This document shows positions 26,270 to 35,316 of a stretch of 64,000 bases of DNA, one piece after another; position 1 is the stretch's first letter, and every line of letters begins with the position of its first letter. Origin of the DNA: CAILZL01 sp050248275 (GTDB lineage Bacteria > Pseudomonadota > Gammaproteobacteria > Steroidobacterales > Steroidobacteraceae); assembly GCA_050248275.1 (NCBI GenBank), contig JBFWSR010000002.1:1-64000 (forward strand), given 5' to 3'. Below the pieces are notes generated by a model. It made no database searches. It was not told the DNA's origin and saw only the letters and a program-made list of their open reading frames with translations. The position numbers and the translations under genes were made by a program.

Positions 26270-26979
26270 CACGATAACTTGCGCCAGACAGTGTTGCCGC
26301 CGCTGCTCTTGTCCAGGACAGACAGTATTTTTTCGTGAGCGACCAGCTCGTGGTCTCTGGCTTGCAACACCGCCAGATGACCGGCAGGCCGGGTCCATGC
26401 GGGAAGCGCAGCCGCATCACCGGCCTCACCCGCGGCATGGGCATGATCCAGAACCAGCTTGGTCTGGCCGCCGGTCATGGCCAGATACACATCCAGCAGC
26501 AATTGCGCATCCAGCAACGCGCCGTGGTAATCGCGATGCGAATTGTCCACGTCGTAACGCTTGCACAACGCATCCAGACTATTGCGCTGTCCAGGGTGCA
26601 GCTTGCGCGCCAATAACAGGGTGTCGAACACCGCACAGCTCTCGCGTACGCTGGGTTTTCGTTTCAGGCGCTGTAACTCGGCATCGAGGAAAGTCACATC
26701 GAACGAGGCGTTATGAATGACCAGTTCGGCGCCATTGAGGAATTCCAGCAGTTCATCGGCCAGTTCGCCAAAACGCGGCTGGCTGTTGAGGAATTCATTG
26801 GTGATGCCATGCACGGCCAGCGCGCCAGCTTCCACCTCTCTGTCTGGCTTGAAATACTTGTGAAAGGTGCGCCCGGTCTTGCGGCGATCGATCAGTTCAA
26901 TGGCGCCGACTTCGATGATGCGATGTCCCTGATTCGGATCCAGACCGGTCGTTTCGGTATCCAGTATCACCTGACGCAT
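26269..26979 (-). CDS. dnaQ: DnaQ, DNA polymerase III epsilon subunit
   Basis: The 236-residue 3'-5' proofreading exonuclease has the DEDDh motifs: ExoI LDTETTGLDP, ExoII HNASFDVTFLDAEL and ExoIII HRDYHGALLDAQL. The C-terminal tail for binding the alpha subunit is present. In gammaproteobacteria dnaQ usually follows rnhA; here the upstream neighbour is a sugar aminotransferase. Confidence 0.95.
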   Translation of the reverse strand: MRQVILDTETTGLDPNQGHRIIEVGAIELIDRRKTGRTFHKYFKPDREVEAGALAVHGITNEFLNSQPRFGELADELLEFLNGAELVIHNASFDVTFLDAELQRLKRKPSVRESCAVFDTLLLARKLHPGQRNSLDALCKRYDVDNSHRDYHGALLDAQLLLDVYLAMTGGQTKLVLDHAHAAGEAGDAAALPAWTRPAGHLAVLQARDHELVAHEKILSVLDKSSGGNTVWRKLS

Positions 26980-26988
26980 GCAGTCTCC

Positions 26989-28113
26989 TTAACCTGCTAT
27001 CGCTTTGCTTACAGCCGCCACCACCTGCTGTTGCTGCGTCTCTGTCAGATACGGGTGCATGGGCAGACTGATCACCCGTGAAGCGATGTATTCGGACACC
27101 GGGAAGTCGCTGGCCTGATAACCCAGATCGGTAAACACGGGTTGCCGATACAGCGGCACGGGATAATGCACGGCGGTGGGAATCCCCTGGGCTTTCATGC
27201 GCTCTTCAAATTGCGCACGTCCGTTGTTTTCATGGGGCACTTGGATGGTGTACTGCGCATAGACGCTCAAGTTGTGCGCTTCGACTACCGGCGTGACGAT
27301 GACCTGCTGGCCGGCGAATGCTTCCGTCAGCAAGGCGGAGTAACGCGCCCCAAGGCGCGAACGCGCCTGCACTTCGTCTTCAAAGATTTCCATCTTGGCA
27401 AGCAGGATGGCAGCCTGCAGCGAATCGAGGCGACCGTTCAGGCCCAGTCGCGGATGGTGATAACGCTTGTCCTGGCCATGCACGCGAATTTCACGCATCA
27501 GCTTGGCGAGCCGGTCGTCATTGGTGAACAGCGCACCGCCATCGCCATAACCACCGAGTGGCTTGGAAGGAAAGAACGAGGTCGAACCGATCTCGCTCAG
27601 TCCGCAGGAACGTTTGCCCTTGTAAACAGCGCCAAAACTCTGCGCGCCGTCTTCAATGACGGGAATGCCATGCTTTCTGGCAATGGCATTGATGGCGTCG
27701 AAGTCGGCGCATTGACCGTACAGGGACACCGGCATGATGGCCTTGGTACGGGGCGTGATGGCGCGCTCCAGCAGCGCTGGATCAAGGTTGTAGGTGCGGG
27801 CTTCGATGTCCACAAACACCGGCCTGGCGCCGGCCAGCGCTATCACTTCGCCGGTGGCGATGAAGGTAAATGGCGAGGTGATGACTTCATCGCCGGGCCC
27901 AATGTTCAACGCCATCAACGCAATCAGCAAAGTGTCCGTACCGCTGGAGGCAGCGATGCAGTGTTTGGCGCCGACATAGGCCGCCAGTTGCGTTTCCAGC
28001 TCGGTGCATTCCGGTCCCAGCACGTACTGGCCATGTTCCAGCACTTTCTGGATGCGCGTATTGACGCTGGCCTGAATACGGCGGTACTGACTTTTCAGAT
28101 CAATAAAATCCAT
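26989..28113 (-). CDS. WbpE-like UDP-sugar aminotransferase (DegT family)
   Basis: The 374-residue PLP aminotransferase is close to Pseudomonas WbpE across its length: MDFIDLKSQYRRIQ start, PVSLYGQCADFDAINAIA, and SFFPSKPLGGYGDGGA with the PLP lysine K184. WbpE transfers an amino group to C3 of an oxidised UDP-GlcNAc derivative to make diacetamido-sugars. None of its usual partners (WbpA, WbpB, WbpD) is nearby, so the gene is an orphan 9 bases upstream of dnaQ. Other DegT roles, such as lipid A amino-sugar synthesis, remain possible. Confidence 0.8.
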   Translation of the reverse strand: MDFIDLKSQYRRIQASVNTRIQKVLEHGQYVLGPECTELETQLAAYVGAKHCIAASSGTDTLLIALMALNIGPGDEVITSPFTFIATGEVIALAGARPVFVDIEARTYNLDPALLERAITPRTKAIMPVSLYGQCADFDAINAIARKHGIPVIEDGAQSFGAVYKGKRSCGLSEIGSTSFFPSKPLGGYGDGGALFTNDDRLAKLMREIRVHGQDKRYHHPRLGLNGRLDSLQAAILLAKMEIFEDEVQARSRLGARYSALLTEAFAGQQVIVTPVVEAHNLSVYAQYTIQVPHENNGRAQFEERMKAQGIPTAVHYPVPLYRQPVFTDLGYQASDFPVSEYIASRVISLPMHPYLTETQQQQVVAAVSKAIAG

Positions 28114-28233
28114 GAACGATCAACCTTGCTAAAAGATGCAGTGAATGCCGAAGTGTACCGATAATGAGTCGTTCCCGGCCAATTGACGTGGCCAGATCAG
28201 GCACATGCCCAGGATCGGGCCACATCAGCTAAC

Positions 28234-28986
28234 CTACTCAGTCAGTTGAGTGGTGGGCTCGATCAACCCTCCTACCGCTCGGACGCGCACACGCCAGCGT
28301 GGCCGTATCGGGGTCAAGGTATATACCCGCTTGCGGGCGCGTAGCAGATAGGCGCCTGCAAAGATCGGCCACAACTTGCTGCCAGCGTTTTCCAGAAAGC
28401 TTTGCGCCCCGGGCGCAGCAGAACCCCATGGCCAGGTGAACAGATACCGTTGCGCATCGACCACTTCAAAGCCAAGCAGCTTCAGCCAGTCGCGAATGCG
28501 ATGTTCGGCAATCAGACGCCGGGTACCGGGAGGAAAGCCCGCATGCGCCGCCAGATTGCGAATTCCCCAGACGGAAAATGGCCGGAAACCCAGCAAGATC
28601 AACTGGCCATCGCCCGGCAGGATGCGCTCCACTTCACGCAGCAGCTCGTGAGGGTCGACTGCGTATTCCAGCGTGTGCGGCAGTAATACTGCATCCACCG
28701 AGTCTGAAGCGATGGCCAGCGCATCCAGACGTGAGCGAATGCTCATGACCCCCGGTACGGCGGGCAACCCCTCCTGGCAGACCACCACCTTGCGCTGGGT
28801 GCGCGCCTCGTCCATCAGCCCCAGATCATCCCCCCAGGCGCCAATCTGCAACAACTGCCAGCCGAATACCTGGGTCAGCGCCTCACCCACCAGCTTGTGT
28901 TCCAAGGCATAGACACGCTGGCCCAGCCCACTCTTCAGCCAGGCAGCGCTATCGACCAAAGACGGCTTGGGGTTCGGATTTTCCAT
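28234..28986 (-). CDS. YafS-like SAM-dependent methyltransferase
   Basis: The 250-residue class I methyltransferase has a weak motif I (LLQIGAWGDDLGL), an acidic LDALAIASDSVDAVLLPHTLEYA region and GDGQLILLGF (motif IV-like). Its position, divergent from gloB and upstream of the dnaQ region, matches yafS of Escherichia coli. Substrate unknown. ATG 28986 is used because the conserved protein starts there and longer frames overlap gloB. Confidence 0.8.
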   Translation of the reverse strand: MENPNPKPSLVDSAAWLKSGLGQRVYALEHKLVGEALTQVFGWQLLQIGAWGDDLGLMDEARTQRKVVVCQEGLPAVPGVMSIRSRLDALAIASDSVDAVLLPHTLEYAVDPHELLREVERILPGDGQLILLGFRPFSVWGIRNLAAHAGFPPGTRRLIAEHRIRDWLKLLGFEVVDAQRYLFTWPWGSAAPGAQSFLENAGSKLWPIFAGAYLLRARKRVYTLTPIRPRWRVRVRAVGGLIEPTTQLTE

Positions 28987-29155
28987 GGACCAAGCATAAC
29001 GGCTGTGAGGCGGCAAAAGCACACCGGGGTGTACCGGACGGAAAGCGGCAGGAACCCCGCTATCTGCCGGAACCAGATCAAAATTTCTGCTTGCGGCTGG
29101 CCGGCTCAGCGGGTTTAATGCCTGCTTTATGGTTAACGGTGGGCTGATGGGGCCA

Positions 29156-29944
29156 ATGCTGGATGTCCTGAAAGTCACCGCCATCCCGGCGTTTGATGAC
29201 AACTATATCTGGTTGATTCATTCACCCCGGGCAAAGCAACAGGTACTGGTAGTTGATCCCGGCGATGCAGGCGCTGTCCGCAATGCACTTCAGCTCAACC
29301 AGCTGACACTGCGCGGCATACTGCTCACTCATCACCATAACGACCACACGGGCGGCGTACTGGAATTGCAAGCTGACCACCCGGTTCCGACTTTTGCACC
29401 GTTGACAGAAACCATTCCAGGACAGCTGCGTCGGGTCTCGGCCGGCCAGCACGTTCAATTTCCCGAACTGGGACTGGACTTTGCAGTGCTGGAGGTGCCT
29501 GGCCATACCGCAGGACATATTGCCTACACCGGTCATGGCGCCGTGTTTTGCGGCGATACCTTGTTCAGTGCGGGCTGCGGTCGTTTGTTTGAAGGCACAG
29601 CCGCCCAGATGGCTGCCTCCTTAAAGAAGCTGGCCGATCTGCCGATGGAGACAACGGTGTACTGTGCGCATGAATACACCCTGTCTAATTTGCGGTTTGC
29701 GCTGGCGATCGAGCCTGAAAACCTGAAAATCCGCGAACATCTGCAACGGTGTCTGGCGCTGCGCAGTGAAGCCAAGGCGACACTGCCATCCAGCATCGGA
29801 CTGGAATTGACGATCAACCCGTTTTTACGCCTGGATGTCGATACCGTGAAACAGGCTGTAGAACGGCATGCTGGCCGTAAGTTAGACAGTGAGACAGAAG
29901 TTTTCGCTGTGTTACGGGACTGGAAAAACCATTTTCGGGGCTGA
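29156..29944 (+). CDS. gloB: GloB, hydroxyacylglutathione hydrolase
   Basis: The 262-residue metallo-beta-lactamase-fold enzyme (glyoxalase II) has LTHHHNDHTGG (metal ligands), VPGHTAGHIAY, FCGDTLFSAGCGRLFEGT and CAHEYTLSNL. It hydrolyses S-lactoylglutathione to D-lactate and glutathione in methylglyoxal detoxification. ATG 29156 gives the usual family length; ATG 29147 is an alternative. Confidence 0.93.
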   Translation: MLDVLKVTAIPAFDDNYIWLIHSPRAKQQVLVVDPGDAGAVRNALQLNQLTLRGILLTHHHNDHTGGVLELQADHPVPTFAPLTETIPGQLRRVSAGQHVQFPELGLDFAVLEVPGHTAGHIAYTGHGAVFCGDTLFSAGCGRLFEGTAAQMAASLKKLADLPMETTVYCAHEYTLSNLRFALAIEPENLKIREHLQRCLALRSEAKATLPSSIGLELTINPFLRLDVDTVKQAVERHAGRKLDSETEVFAVLRDWKNHFRG

Positions 29945-29990
29945 ACGCCGGAACCGATCCGGACTGGCCTGACGACTGGAGTGCAACCTG

Positions 29991-31607
29991 ATGCCCCACA
30001 ACCCACATCGCCCCATGCAGCGCCTGGCGCTCCTTGTGGGATCGTTGTTACTTGCCGCCTGTAGCTCGCTGCCACAGCAAAGCAATAACACCCTGGCGAA
30101 ACCGACCAAACCGGGCGACCCTACTCCGCCGATCAGCGCTCCGAACATCCGGCTGCCGCCCGAATGGCTGACCATCGAATCAACCGTCGTATCGCTCGGT
30201 GAACAGGATCTTTTTGACCGCATGCGCATGGGCTTCGCCCTGGACGACATGGCTGCCAGCAGCATTGACTCCGAAGAAGACTGGTTTGCCAGACATCCGG
30301 ATTACCTGGATCGCACCTTTCGTCGCGGCGAACGCTACCTGTATTACATTGTCAGCGAACTCGAAGCACGTAACATGCCGCTGGAATTGGCGCTGCTGCC
30401 GGTGGTGGAAAGTGCCTTCAATCCCACGGCGCTTTCTACCGCCAAAGCAGCAGGGTTATGGCAGTTCATGCCCAGTACCGGCCTGCGTTTCGGCTTGAAG
30501 CAAAACAATTATTACGATGGCCGCCGCGATGTCATTGAATCGACGCGCGCTGCGCTCGACTACCTGCAGTTTCTGGCCAATGAATTCGACGGAGACTGGC
30601 TGCTTGCCATCGCCGCCTACAACGCAGGTGAGGTAAACGTCTCGCGCGCGATTGACCGCAACCTGGCCAAAGGCAAGCCGACCGATTTCTTCAGCCTGGA
30701 TTTGCCCAGGGAAACTGAAGCCTATGTGCCAAAACTGCTGGCCATGAGACGCATCGTGGCCGACCCCGCCAGGCACGGTCTGGAATTCGGCACGCTGGAG
30801 AACCAGCCCTACTTCGTCAAGGTGGATGTCGGCGGCCAGATTGACCTGGAGCTGGCTGCAGAGCTGGCAGGCATGAGTCAGGAAGATTTCCTGGCCATCA
30901 ATCCGGGTTTCAAGCGGCGCGTCACCGATCCCAATGGACCGCACCGGCTGTTGGTGCCGGTAGCCAACGAACAGCTCTTCGTGGAGAAACTGGCTTCACT
31001 ACCCAGTACACAACGTGTGCCGATGGTTTATTACCGGGTACGCAAGGGCGATACACTGAACAAAGTCGCGCAACGCTATGGCATCAGTACAGAAGAACTG
31101 CGTTCGCTCAACAAACTCAAATCCAGATCACTCAGGGTAGGACAGGAGTTACTACTGCGCGGCACCAATAGCGCCCTTGCCTCCGCCAGCATGTCGCCTG
31201 GCGCCAATAATGATGTACCCGTCACCAAAACTGCGTCGCTGACAAGGGGCAAGAGCAGGATACATACAGTACGCTCCGGCGAAACCCTGTGGAGCATCGC
31301 CCAGCGTTATGCAGTCGACCCGACCGTGCTCGCCAGCGTCAACGGCATCAAAAAAAGCACGATCAAGACTGGCCAGAAATTGCGTATTCCCGGAGAAAGC
31401 GCTTACAACTCCAGCAAAGGCGGCACCAGTCAGGAGCAACTCAGTTATACAGTCCGCAACGGCGATACGCTGAGCCACATTGCCGGACTGTTCAAGGTTG
31501 AGGTCAGGCAACTGATGACCTGGAACAATCTGCGCTCGGACAACAACATCAAGGTAGGGCAACGTCTGGTGCTGTACGTGGACGACAGCCATCGCGAAGG
31601 TGGTTGA
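29991..31607 (+). CDS. mltD: MltD-like lytic transglycosylase with LysM repeats
   Basis: The 538-residue lipoprotein has LLLAACSSL (lipidated cysteine about residue 24) and an SLT domain with the catalytic glutamate in LLPVVESAFNPTALS and the AAGLWQFMPSTG motif. Three LysM domains follow, starting near 346, 423 and 486. It cleaves peptidoglycan glycan strands to 1,6-anhydro products, which AmgK/MurU in this window could recycle. gloB-mltD order is conserved in gammaproteobacteria. Confidence 0.92.
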   Translation: MPHNPHRPMQRLALLVGSLLLAACSSLPQQSNNTLAKPTKPGDPTPPISAPNIRLPPEWLTIESTVVSLGEQDLFDRMRMGFALDDMAASSIDSEEDWFARHPDYLDRTFRRGERYLYYIVSELEARNMPLELALLPVVESAFNPTALSTAKAAGLWQFMPSTGLRFGLKQNNYYDGRRDVIESTRAALDYLQFLANEFDGDWLLAIAAYNAGEVNVSRAIDRNLAKGKPTDFFSLDLPRETEAYVPKLLAMRRIVADPARHGLEFGTLENQPYFVKVDVGGQIDLELAAELAGMSQEDFLAINPGFKRRVTDPNGPHRLLVPVANEQLFVEKLASLPSTQRVPMVYYRVRKGDTLNKVAQRYGISTEELRSLNKLKSRSLRVGQELLLRGTNSALASASMSPGANNDVPVTKTASLTRGKSRIHTVRSGETLWSIAQRYAVDPTVLASVNGIKKSTIKTGQKLRIPGESAYNSSKGGTSQEQLSYTVRNGDTLSHIAGLFKVEVRQLMTWNNLRSDNNIKVGQRLVLYVDDSHREGG

Positions 31608-31650
31608 AATCCGCGCCAAGCCTCATTCCCATTCCGCCGGCATTCCCCGA

Positions 31651-31674
31651 AGACGATCGCACTGGCGATCGTCT
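31651..31674. terminator. Perfect hairpin between mltD and fabI
   Basis: AGACGATCGC, loop ACTG, GCGATCGTCT gives a 10-base-pair perfect stem 43 bases after the mltD stop and 44 bases before fabI. No T-run follows on either strand, so it is a poor intrinsic terminator; it may instead be an operator or transcript-stabilising stem. The structure is certain; the role is open. Confidence 0.4.
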
Positions 31675-31717
31675 ACACTAGCAAGCCTGTTGCAAAACAC
31701 TAATAGTGGGGTATCGC

Positions 31718-32518
31718 ATGGGATTTCTAGCTGGCAAACGTGTGCTGATTGTCGGGCTCGCTTCTGAACGCTCCATTGCTTACGGCATTGCCAGCGCAAT
31801 GCGCCGTGAAGGCGCCGAACTGGCTTTCACTTACCAAGGCGATCGCCTCAAGGAACGCGTAGTAACCATGTCTCAGGAGTTCGGGAGCAATATCGTGCTC
31901 CCCATGGACGTGGGTTTCGATGAGCAAATCAGCGCCGCCTTTGCCGAACTGCGCAAATCCTGGGACAGTCTGGACATCATCGTTCATGCAGTGGCATTTG
32001 CACCCAGCGATTCGATTAAAGGCAGTTTCGTCGATGCCACCACACGTGAAAACTTTCGTATCGCCCATGACATTTCCAGCTACAGCCTGACTGCCCTGGC
32101 CAAGGCGGGACTGCCGATGATGCAAGGACGCGCCGGTGCATTGATCACGCTTACCTACCTGGGTGCAGTGCGATCACTGCCCAGCTACAACGTCATGGGG
32201 TTGGCAAAAGCCAGTCTGGAAGCCAATGTACGCTTCCTGGCCGCAGACCTCGGTCCGTTGGGCATTCGCGTCAATGGCATCTCGGCTGGACCCATCAAGA
32301 CATTGGCCGCTGCGGGCATTGGCGGCTTTCGCAAAATTCTCGGGCATGTTGCCGCGACCGCGCCGATCCGTCGTAACGTCACCACGGAAGATGTGGGCAA
32401 TGCTGCTGCGTTCCTTTGCTCGGACCTGGCTGCCGGCATTACCGGTGAAATCCTGTATGTGGACGGCGGCTACAGCACGGTGGGCATGTCATTTGACAGT
32501 CCGGACGACGCTCACTGA
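31718..32518 (+). CDS. fabI: FabI, enoyl-[acyl-carrier-protein] reductase (NADH)
   Basis: The 266-residue short-chain dehydrogenase of the FabI branch has MGFLAGKRVLIVGLASERSI (nucleotide binding) and SYSLTALAKAG. The usual active-site SYxGA segment is read here as TYLGAVR, with YNVMGLAKASLEANVRFLA holding the catalytic Tyr-x6-Lys. It performs the last reduction of fatty-acid elongation and is the triclosan/isoniazid-class target. GTGGGG at 31706-31711 serves as ribosome site for ATG 31718; that GTG is an unlikely start. Confidence 0.95.
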   Translation: MGFLAGKRVLIVGLASERSIAYGIASAMRREGAELAFTYQGDRLKERVVTMSQEFGSNIVLPMDVGFDEQISAAFAELRKSWDSLDIIVHAVAFAPSDSIKGSFVDATTRENFRIAHDISSYSLTALAKAGLPMMQGRAGALITLTYLGAVRSLPSYNVMGLAKASLEANVRFLAADLGPLGIRVNGISAGPIKTLAAAGIGGFRKILGHVAATAPIRRNVTTEDVGNAAAFLCSDLAAGITGEILYVDGGYSTVGMSFDSPDDAH

Positions 32519-32545
32519 TTCATCTGATTACTCGCTCATCACGAA

Positions 32546-32577
32546 AAAGGCCGCGTTTCCAGTGAAACGCGGCCTTT
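32546..32577. terminator. Bidirectional terminator between fabI and ppiD
   Basis: AAAGGCCGCGTTTC, loop CAGT, GAAACGCGGCCTTT is a perfect 14-base-pair stem lying between the convergent fabI and ppiD genes. A-runs and T-runs at both sides let it stop transcription from either strand. Confidence 0.9.
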
Positions 32578-32628
32578 ATGTTTCGCAAAGATCTACTGCG
32601 TCCGTAACGATCCTTCACCTGCCCGGCA

Positions 32629-34536
32629 CTACTCAAAGGCCGCCGGGTTGCGCTTGATGTCTGCGGTGCGTTCCAGTTCCGACATGTACAAACTGAATTC
32701 AGCAGCTCCCAATTTGCTGACACGCTGCTCGCGTACCTGCGCAAGCACAGCGGATGCATCCGCTGTTGCCGTGCCGCTTTGCACGCCTGAAATCGCAATC
32801 GCAGCGTAATCGCCATTGGTCAGCGCCGCGCTTGCATAAGCAGGTTTATCGGTCGCAACATCCGACTTGGGCACGACAAATGCAGCGTTCAAAACAGGTT
32901 GAGGAACGCCCGCCGCATTACGTCCCAGCCATTTCTTGCCGGCAGGCGAAGCCAGCAGCGTTTTATTCATGGCCGACCATGGCAATGCTCCCGCCTTTAG
33001 TTGCGCAATACTTTCCTTTACCTGCTTCTCTGCCGCAGCTTTCGTTGCCTGCTCGGTCAGTGTGACCAGAATGTCATTGCGCACTTGATCGACCGGTTTC
33101 TGTTGCGGCAACTTGTGATCAACCACACGCAGCACCAAGGCCCGATCCTCTCCCAGCGTAACCAGGGGACTGTTTTCACCTTTCTCCAGGACGGGTTCAC
33201 TGAAAGCTGCCTCAATCACCTGCGGATCAGCCCCGAACTCGCCACCACCATTACGGGTAAAACCGGAAATCGTCTTGACTGTCGTAGCGAAATCCTTGGC
33301 TACACTATCCAGCTCGGTCAGTTTGGCAAACGCTGCGTCTGCCAGTTTCTGTGTCCTGTCATAAAACAGTGAGCGGGCACGATCCGCCTTGTAGTCTGCC
33401 TCAACTTCAGCGCGCACCTGTTCGAAAGGTTTGCTGCTGCCCCCTTCAATCTCGTCGAGACGCAGGATGTGGTAGCCGAATTCGGTTTTGACCGGACCAC
33501 GCAGCTCTCCCGCCTTCATGCCGAACAGGGCATCCTCAAAAGCACCGACAAACATGCCCTTGGTCGCCCAACCGAGATCGCCGCCTTTATTGGCCGATCC
33601 TGGATCCTTTGAATACTGCTTGGCCAATGCCTCAAAATCACCACCTGCTTGCAGTTTTGCAAGCAGTTCTTCTGCCAGCCTTTTCGCTGCAGCGTCATTC
33701 ATATCTTTGCCAGTGGTAATCAGGATGTGATGTCCATGGCGGCGCTCCGTACTGCTGAAACGATCCTTGATTTGTTCGTAATGGGCGCGCAGGGCGGCGT
33801 CATCGGCGGTCACTTCCGCAACAGAATCGGCCAGCCGCAATTCAACGTATTGGAGGTCCACTGTTTCGGGTGTCAGATACTCTGCTTTGTGCGACTCATA
33901 CCAGGACATGACGTCGCTATCAGAAACCTTCACCGAATTGGCGAAGGCCTTGGCAGGCATCACGACGTAATCTATTTCGCGTTGCTCACCCAGCAACGAT
34001 TGCGCGCGCTGCAATTCCTTGGAAGTCATGAACGCCGTGCCGACAATGCCATTCTGTAACTGTCTGGTCGCCAGTTCGGAACGCAACTGGGATTCAAATT
34101 GCGCCTCGGTCATACCCTGCTGCAACAACAAGGAAGCATAACGGTCGCGCGAGAACCGACCGTCAACTTTCAAGCTTTCCAAACCAAACAACATTTCGGC
34201 AATCGCCGTATCGCTGACGCGAAAACCCTGGCTGGCAGCGCGCTGCTGCAGGAGTTGCGCGCGAATAAGCTGTTGCAGTACTGCTTCCTGCTGTTGTTTC
34301 TTCAGTGACTCCGGGAGTTCACTCTTGAATACTTGCTGCAATTCGGCTTGTCGTTGCCGCCAGGCATTTTGCAGAGTTGTTAGCTTGATCTGCTCGCCAT
34401 TCACTTCAGCCGCCGAGTTGCCGGCTGTAGATATGGAGCGCAGCTCGATACCCCAAAACACGAAAACCAGCACCAGGGCGCCAAGCAGCAATCTTGCCAC
34501 CCAGCCTGATACTTTGTCACGAATGGTTTGCAGCAT
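32629..34536 (-). CDS. ppiD: PpiD-like periplasmic folding factor
   Basis: The 635-residue membrane-anchored protein has one N-terminal helix (about 12-32) followed by a SurA-N-like region and a parvulin domain (RHGHHILITTG...GGDLGWATKGMFV, about residues 265-355). A long C-terminal chaperone part follows. It sits at the SecYEG exit and helps newly translocated envelope proteins. The clp-lon-hupB-ppiD order is conserved; here two tRNA genes stand between hupB and ppiD. Confidence 0.93.
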   Translation of the reverse strand: MLQTIRDKVSGWVARLLLGALVLVFVFWGIELRSISTAGNSAAEVNGEQIKLTTLQNAWRQRQAELQQVFKSELPESLKKQQQEAVLQQLIRAQLLQQRAASQGFRVSDTAIAEMLFGLESLKVDGRFSRDRYASLLLQQGMTEAQFESQLRSELATRQLQNGIVGTAFMTSKELQRAQSLLGEQREIDYVVMPAKAFANSVKVSDSDVMSWYESHKAEYLTPETVDLQYVELRLADSVAEVTADDAALRAHYEQIKDRFSSTERRHGHHILITTGKDMNDAAAKRLAEELLAKLQAGGDFEALAKQYSKDPGSANKGGDLGWATKGMFVGAFEDALFGMKAGELRGPVKTEFGYHILRLDEIEGGSSKPFEQVRAEVEADYKADRARSLFYDRTQKLADAAFAKLTELDSVAKDFATTVKTISGFTRNGGGEFGADPQVIEAAFSEPVLEKGENSPLVTLGEDRALVLRVVDHKLPQQKPVDQVRNDILVTLTEQATKAAAEKQVKESIAQLKAGALPWSAMNKTLLASPAGKKWLGRNAAGVPQPVLNAAFVVPKSDVATDKPAYASAALTNGDYAAIAISGVQSGTATADASAVLAQVREQRVSKLGAAEFSLYMSELERTADIKRNPAAFE

Positions 34537-34557
34537 GGCAAGGGTGCCTGAGAAAAG

Positions 34558-34634
34558 TGGCGGAGCGGACGGGACTCGAACCCGCGACCCCCGGCGTGAC
34601 AGGCCGGTATTCTAACCAGCTGAACTACCGCTCC
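34558..34634 (-). tRNA. tRNA-Asp (GTC)
   Basis: A full cloverleaf on the minus strand: acceptor GGAGCGG/CCGCTCC, anticodon loop CTGTCAC with GTC, T-loop GGTTCGAGTCC and encoded CCA. It is followed immediately by ppiD. Confidence 0.95.
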
Positions 34635-34655
34635 GCGCGAAACCTATTTGTTTGA

Positions 34656-34731
34656 TGGTGGGTGCTGACGGGATCGAACCGCCGACATTCGCCTTGTAAG
34701 GGCGACGCTCTACCAGCTGAGCTAAGCACCC
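34656..34731 (-). tRNA. tRNA-Val (TAC)
   Basis: A full cloverleaf: acceptor GGGTGCT/AGCACCC, D-loop AGCTGGTAGAG, anticodon loop CTTACAA with TAC, T-arm GGTTCGATCCC and encoded CCA. It lies 21 bases upstream of tRNA-Asp and probably shares its transcript. Confidence 0.95.
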
Positions 34732-34824
34732 TCAAGAATCGCTCGACTGCCTGCCGACCAGCTGATCGCGCTTGAGGACAGCACGGCTGCTCGGCTGTAA
34801 CTTGAGCGACCCTGTGAAAGTCGA

Positions 34825-35097
34825 TTAGTTTACAGCATCCTTCAGGGCCTTGCCAGCCTTGAATACAGGCATATTGCTCGCTGCAATCTCTATGGTCTCG
34901 CCGGTGCGCGGGTTGCGACCCGAACGTGCCGCTCGACTCTTGACTGCAAAAGTACCAAAGCCCACCAGCGCAACTGAATCGCCGCCCTTCAATGCACTGC
35001 CAATCGCGTCGAATACTGCATCTACCGTACGTGCAGCTTCGGCTTTGGCAACACCTGTCTGGCTGCTGACTGCATCAATCAATTCACTTTTGTTCAT
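34825..35097 (-). CDS. hupB: HU family DNA-binding protein
   Basis: The 90-residue histone-like protein shows the HU pattern: MNKSELIDAVSSQTGVAKAE helices, FGTFAVKSRAARSGRNPRTG (the DNA-binding arm) and a C-terminal AGKALKDAVN. HU bends and compacts the nucleoid. A strong sigma-70-type promoter precedes it, separating it from lon. Confidence 0.95.
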   Translation of the reverse strand: MNKSELIDAVSSQTGVAKAEAARTVDAVFDAIGSALKGGDSVALVGFGTFAVKSRAARSGRNPRTGETIEIAASNMPVFKAGKALKDAVN

Positions 35098-35169
35098 TGC
35101 GTGTATTCCTGCATCATCGCTTCAATGGGCACGGGAAGTGCGTTGCGCGATCAACTTAAAGGGGCGCGC

Positions 35170-35198
35170 GTTATAGCAGTGCCGTACAACTTGGTCAA
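35170..35198 (-). promoter_or_regulatory. Sigma-70 promoter of hupB
   Basis: On the minus strand TTGACC (35198-35193) and TATAAC (35175-35170) are separated by exactly 17 bases, and the -10 ends 72 bases before the hupB ATG. One mismatch from consensus in each hexamer; a strong housekeeping promoter. Confidence 0.75.
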
Positions 35199-35264
35199 CT
35201 TTCGCAGATTACTTGCAGGCTTCCGAGCAACCCGGTCCGGAGCAAACCTCCCGCTAAAAAACAA

Positions 35265-35291
35265 GGACGAGTCACTCTCGATGACTCGTCC
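35265..35291 (-). terminator. Intrinsic terminator of lon
   Basis: GGACGAGTCA, a 7-base loop, TGACTCGTCC forms a 10-base-pair stem followed on the minus strand by TTGTTTTTTAG. It lies 25 bases after the lon stop and separates lon from hupB. Confidence 0.85.
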
Positions 35292-35316
35292 TCACATTCA
35301 TATAACCCGGCAACAA

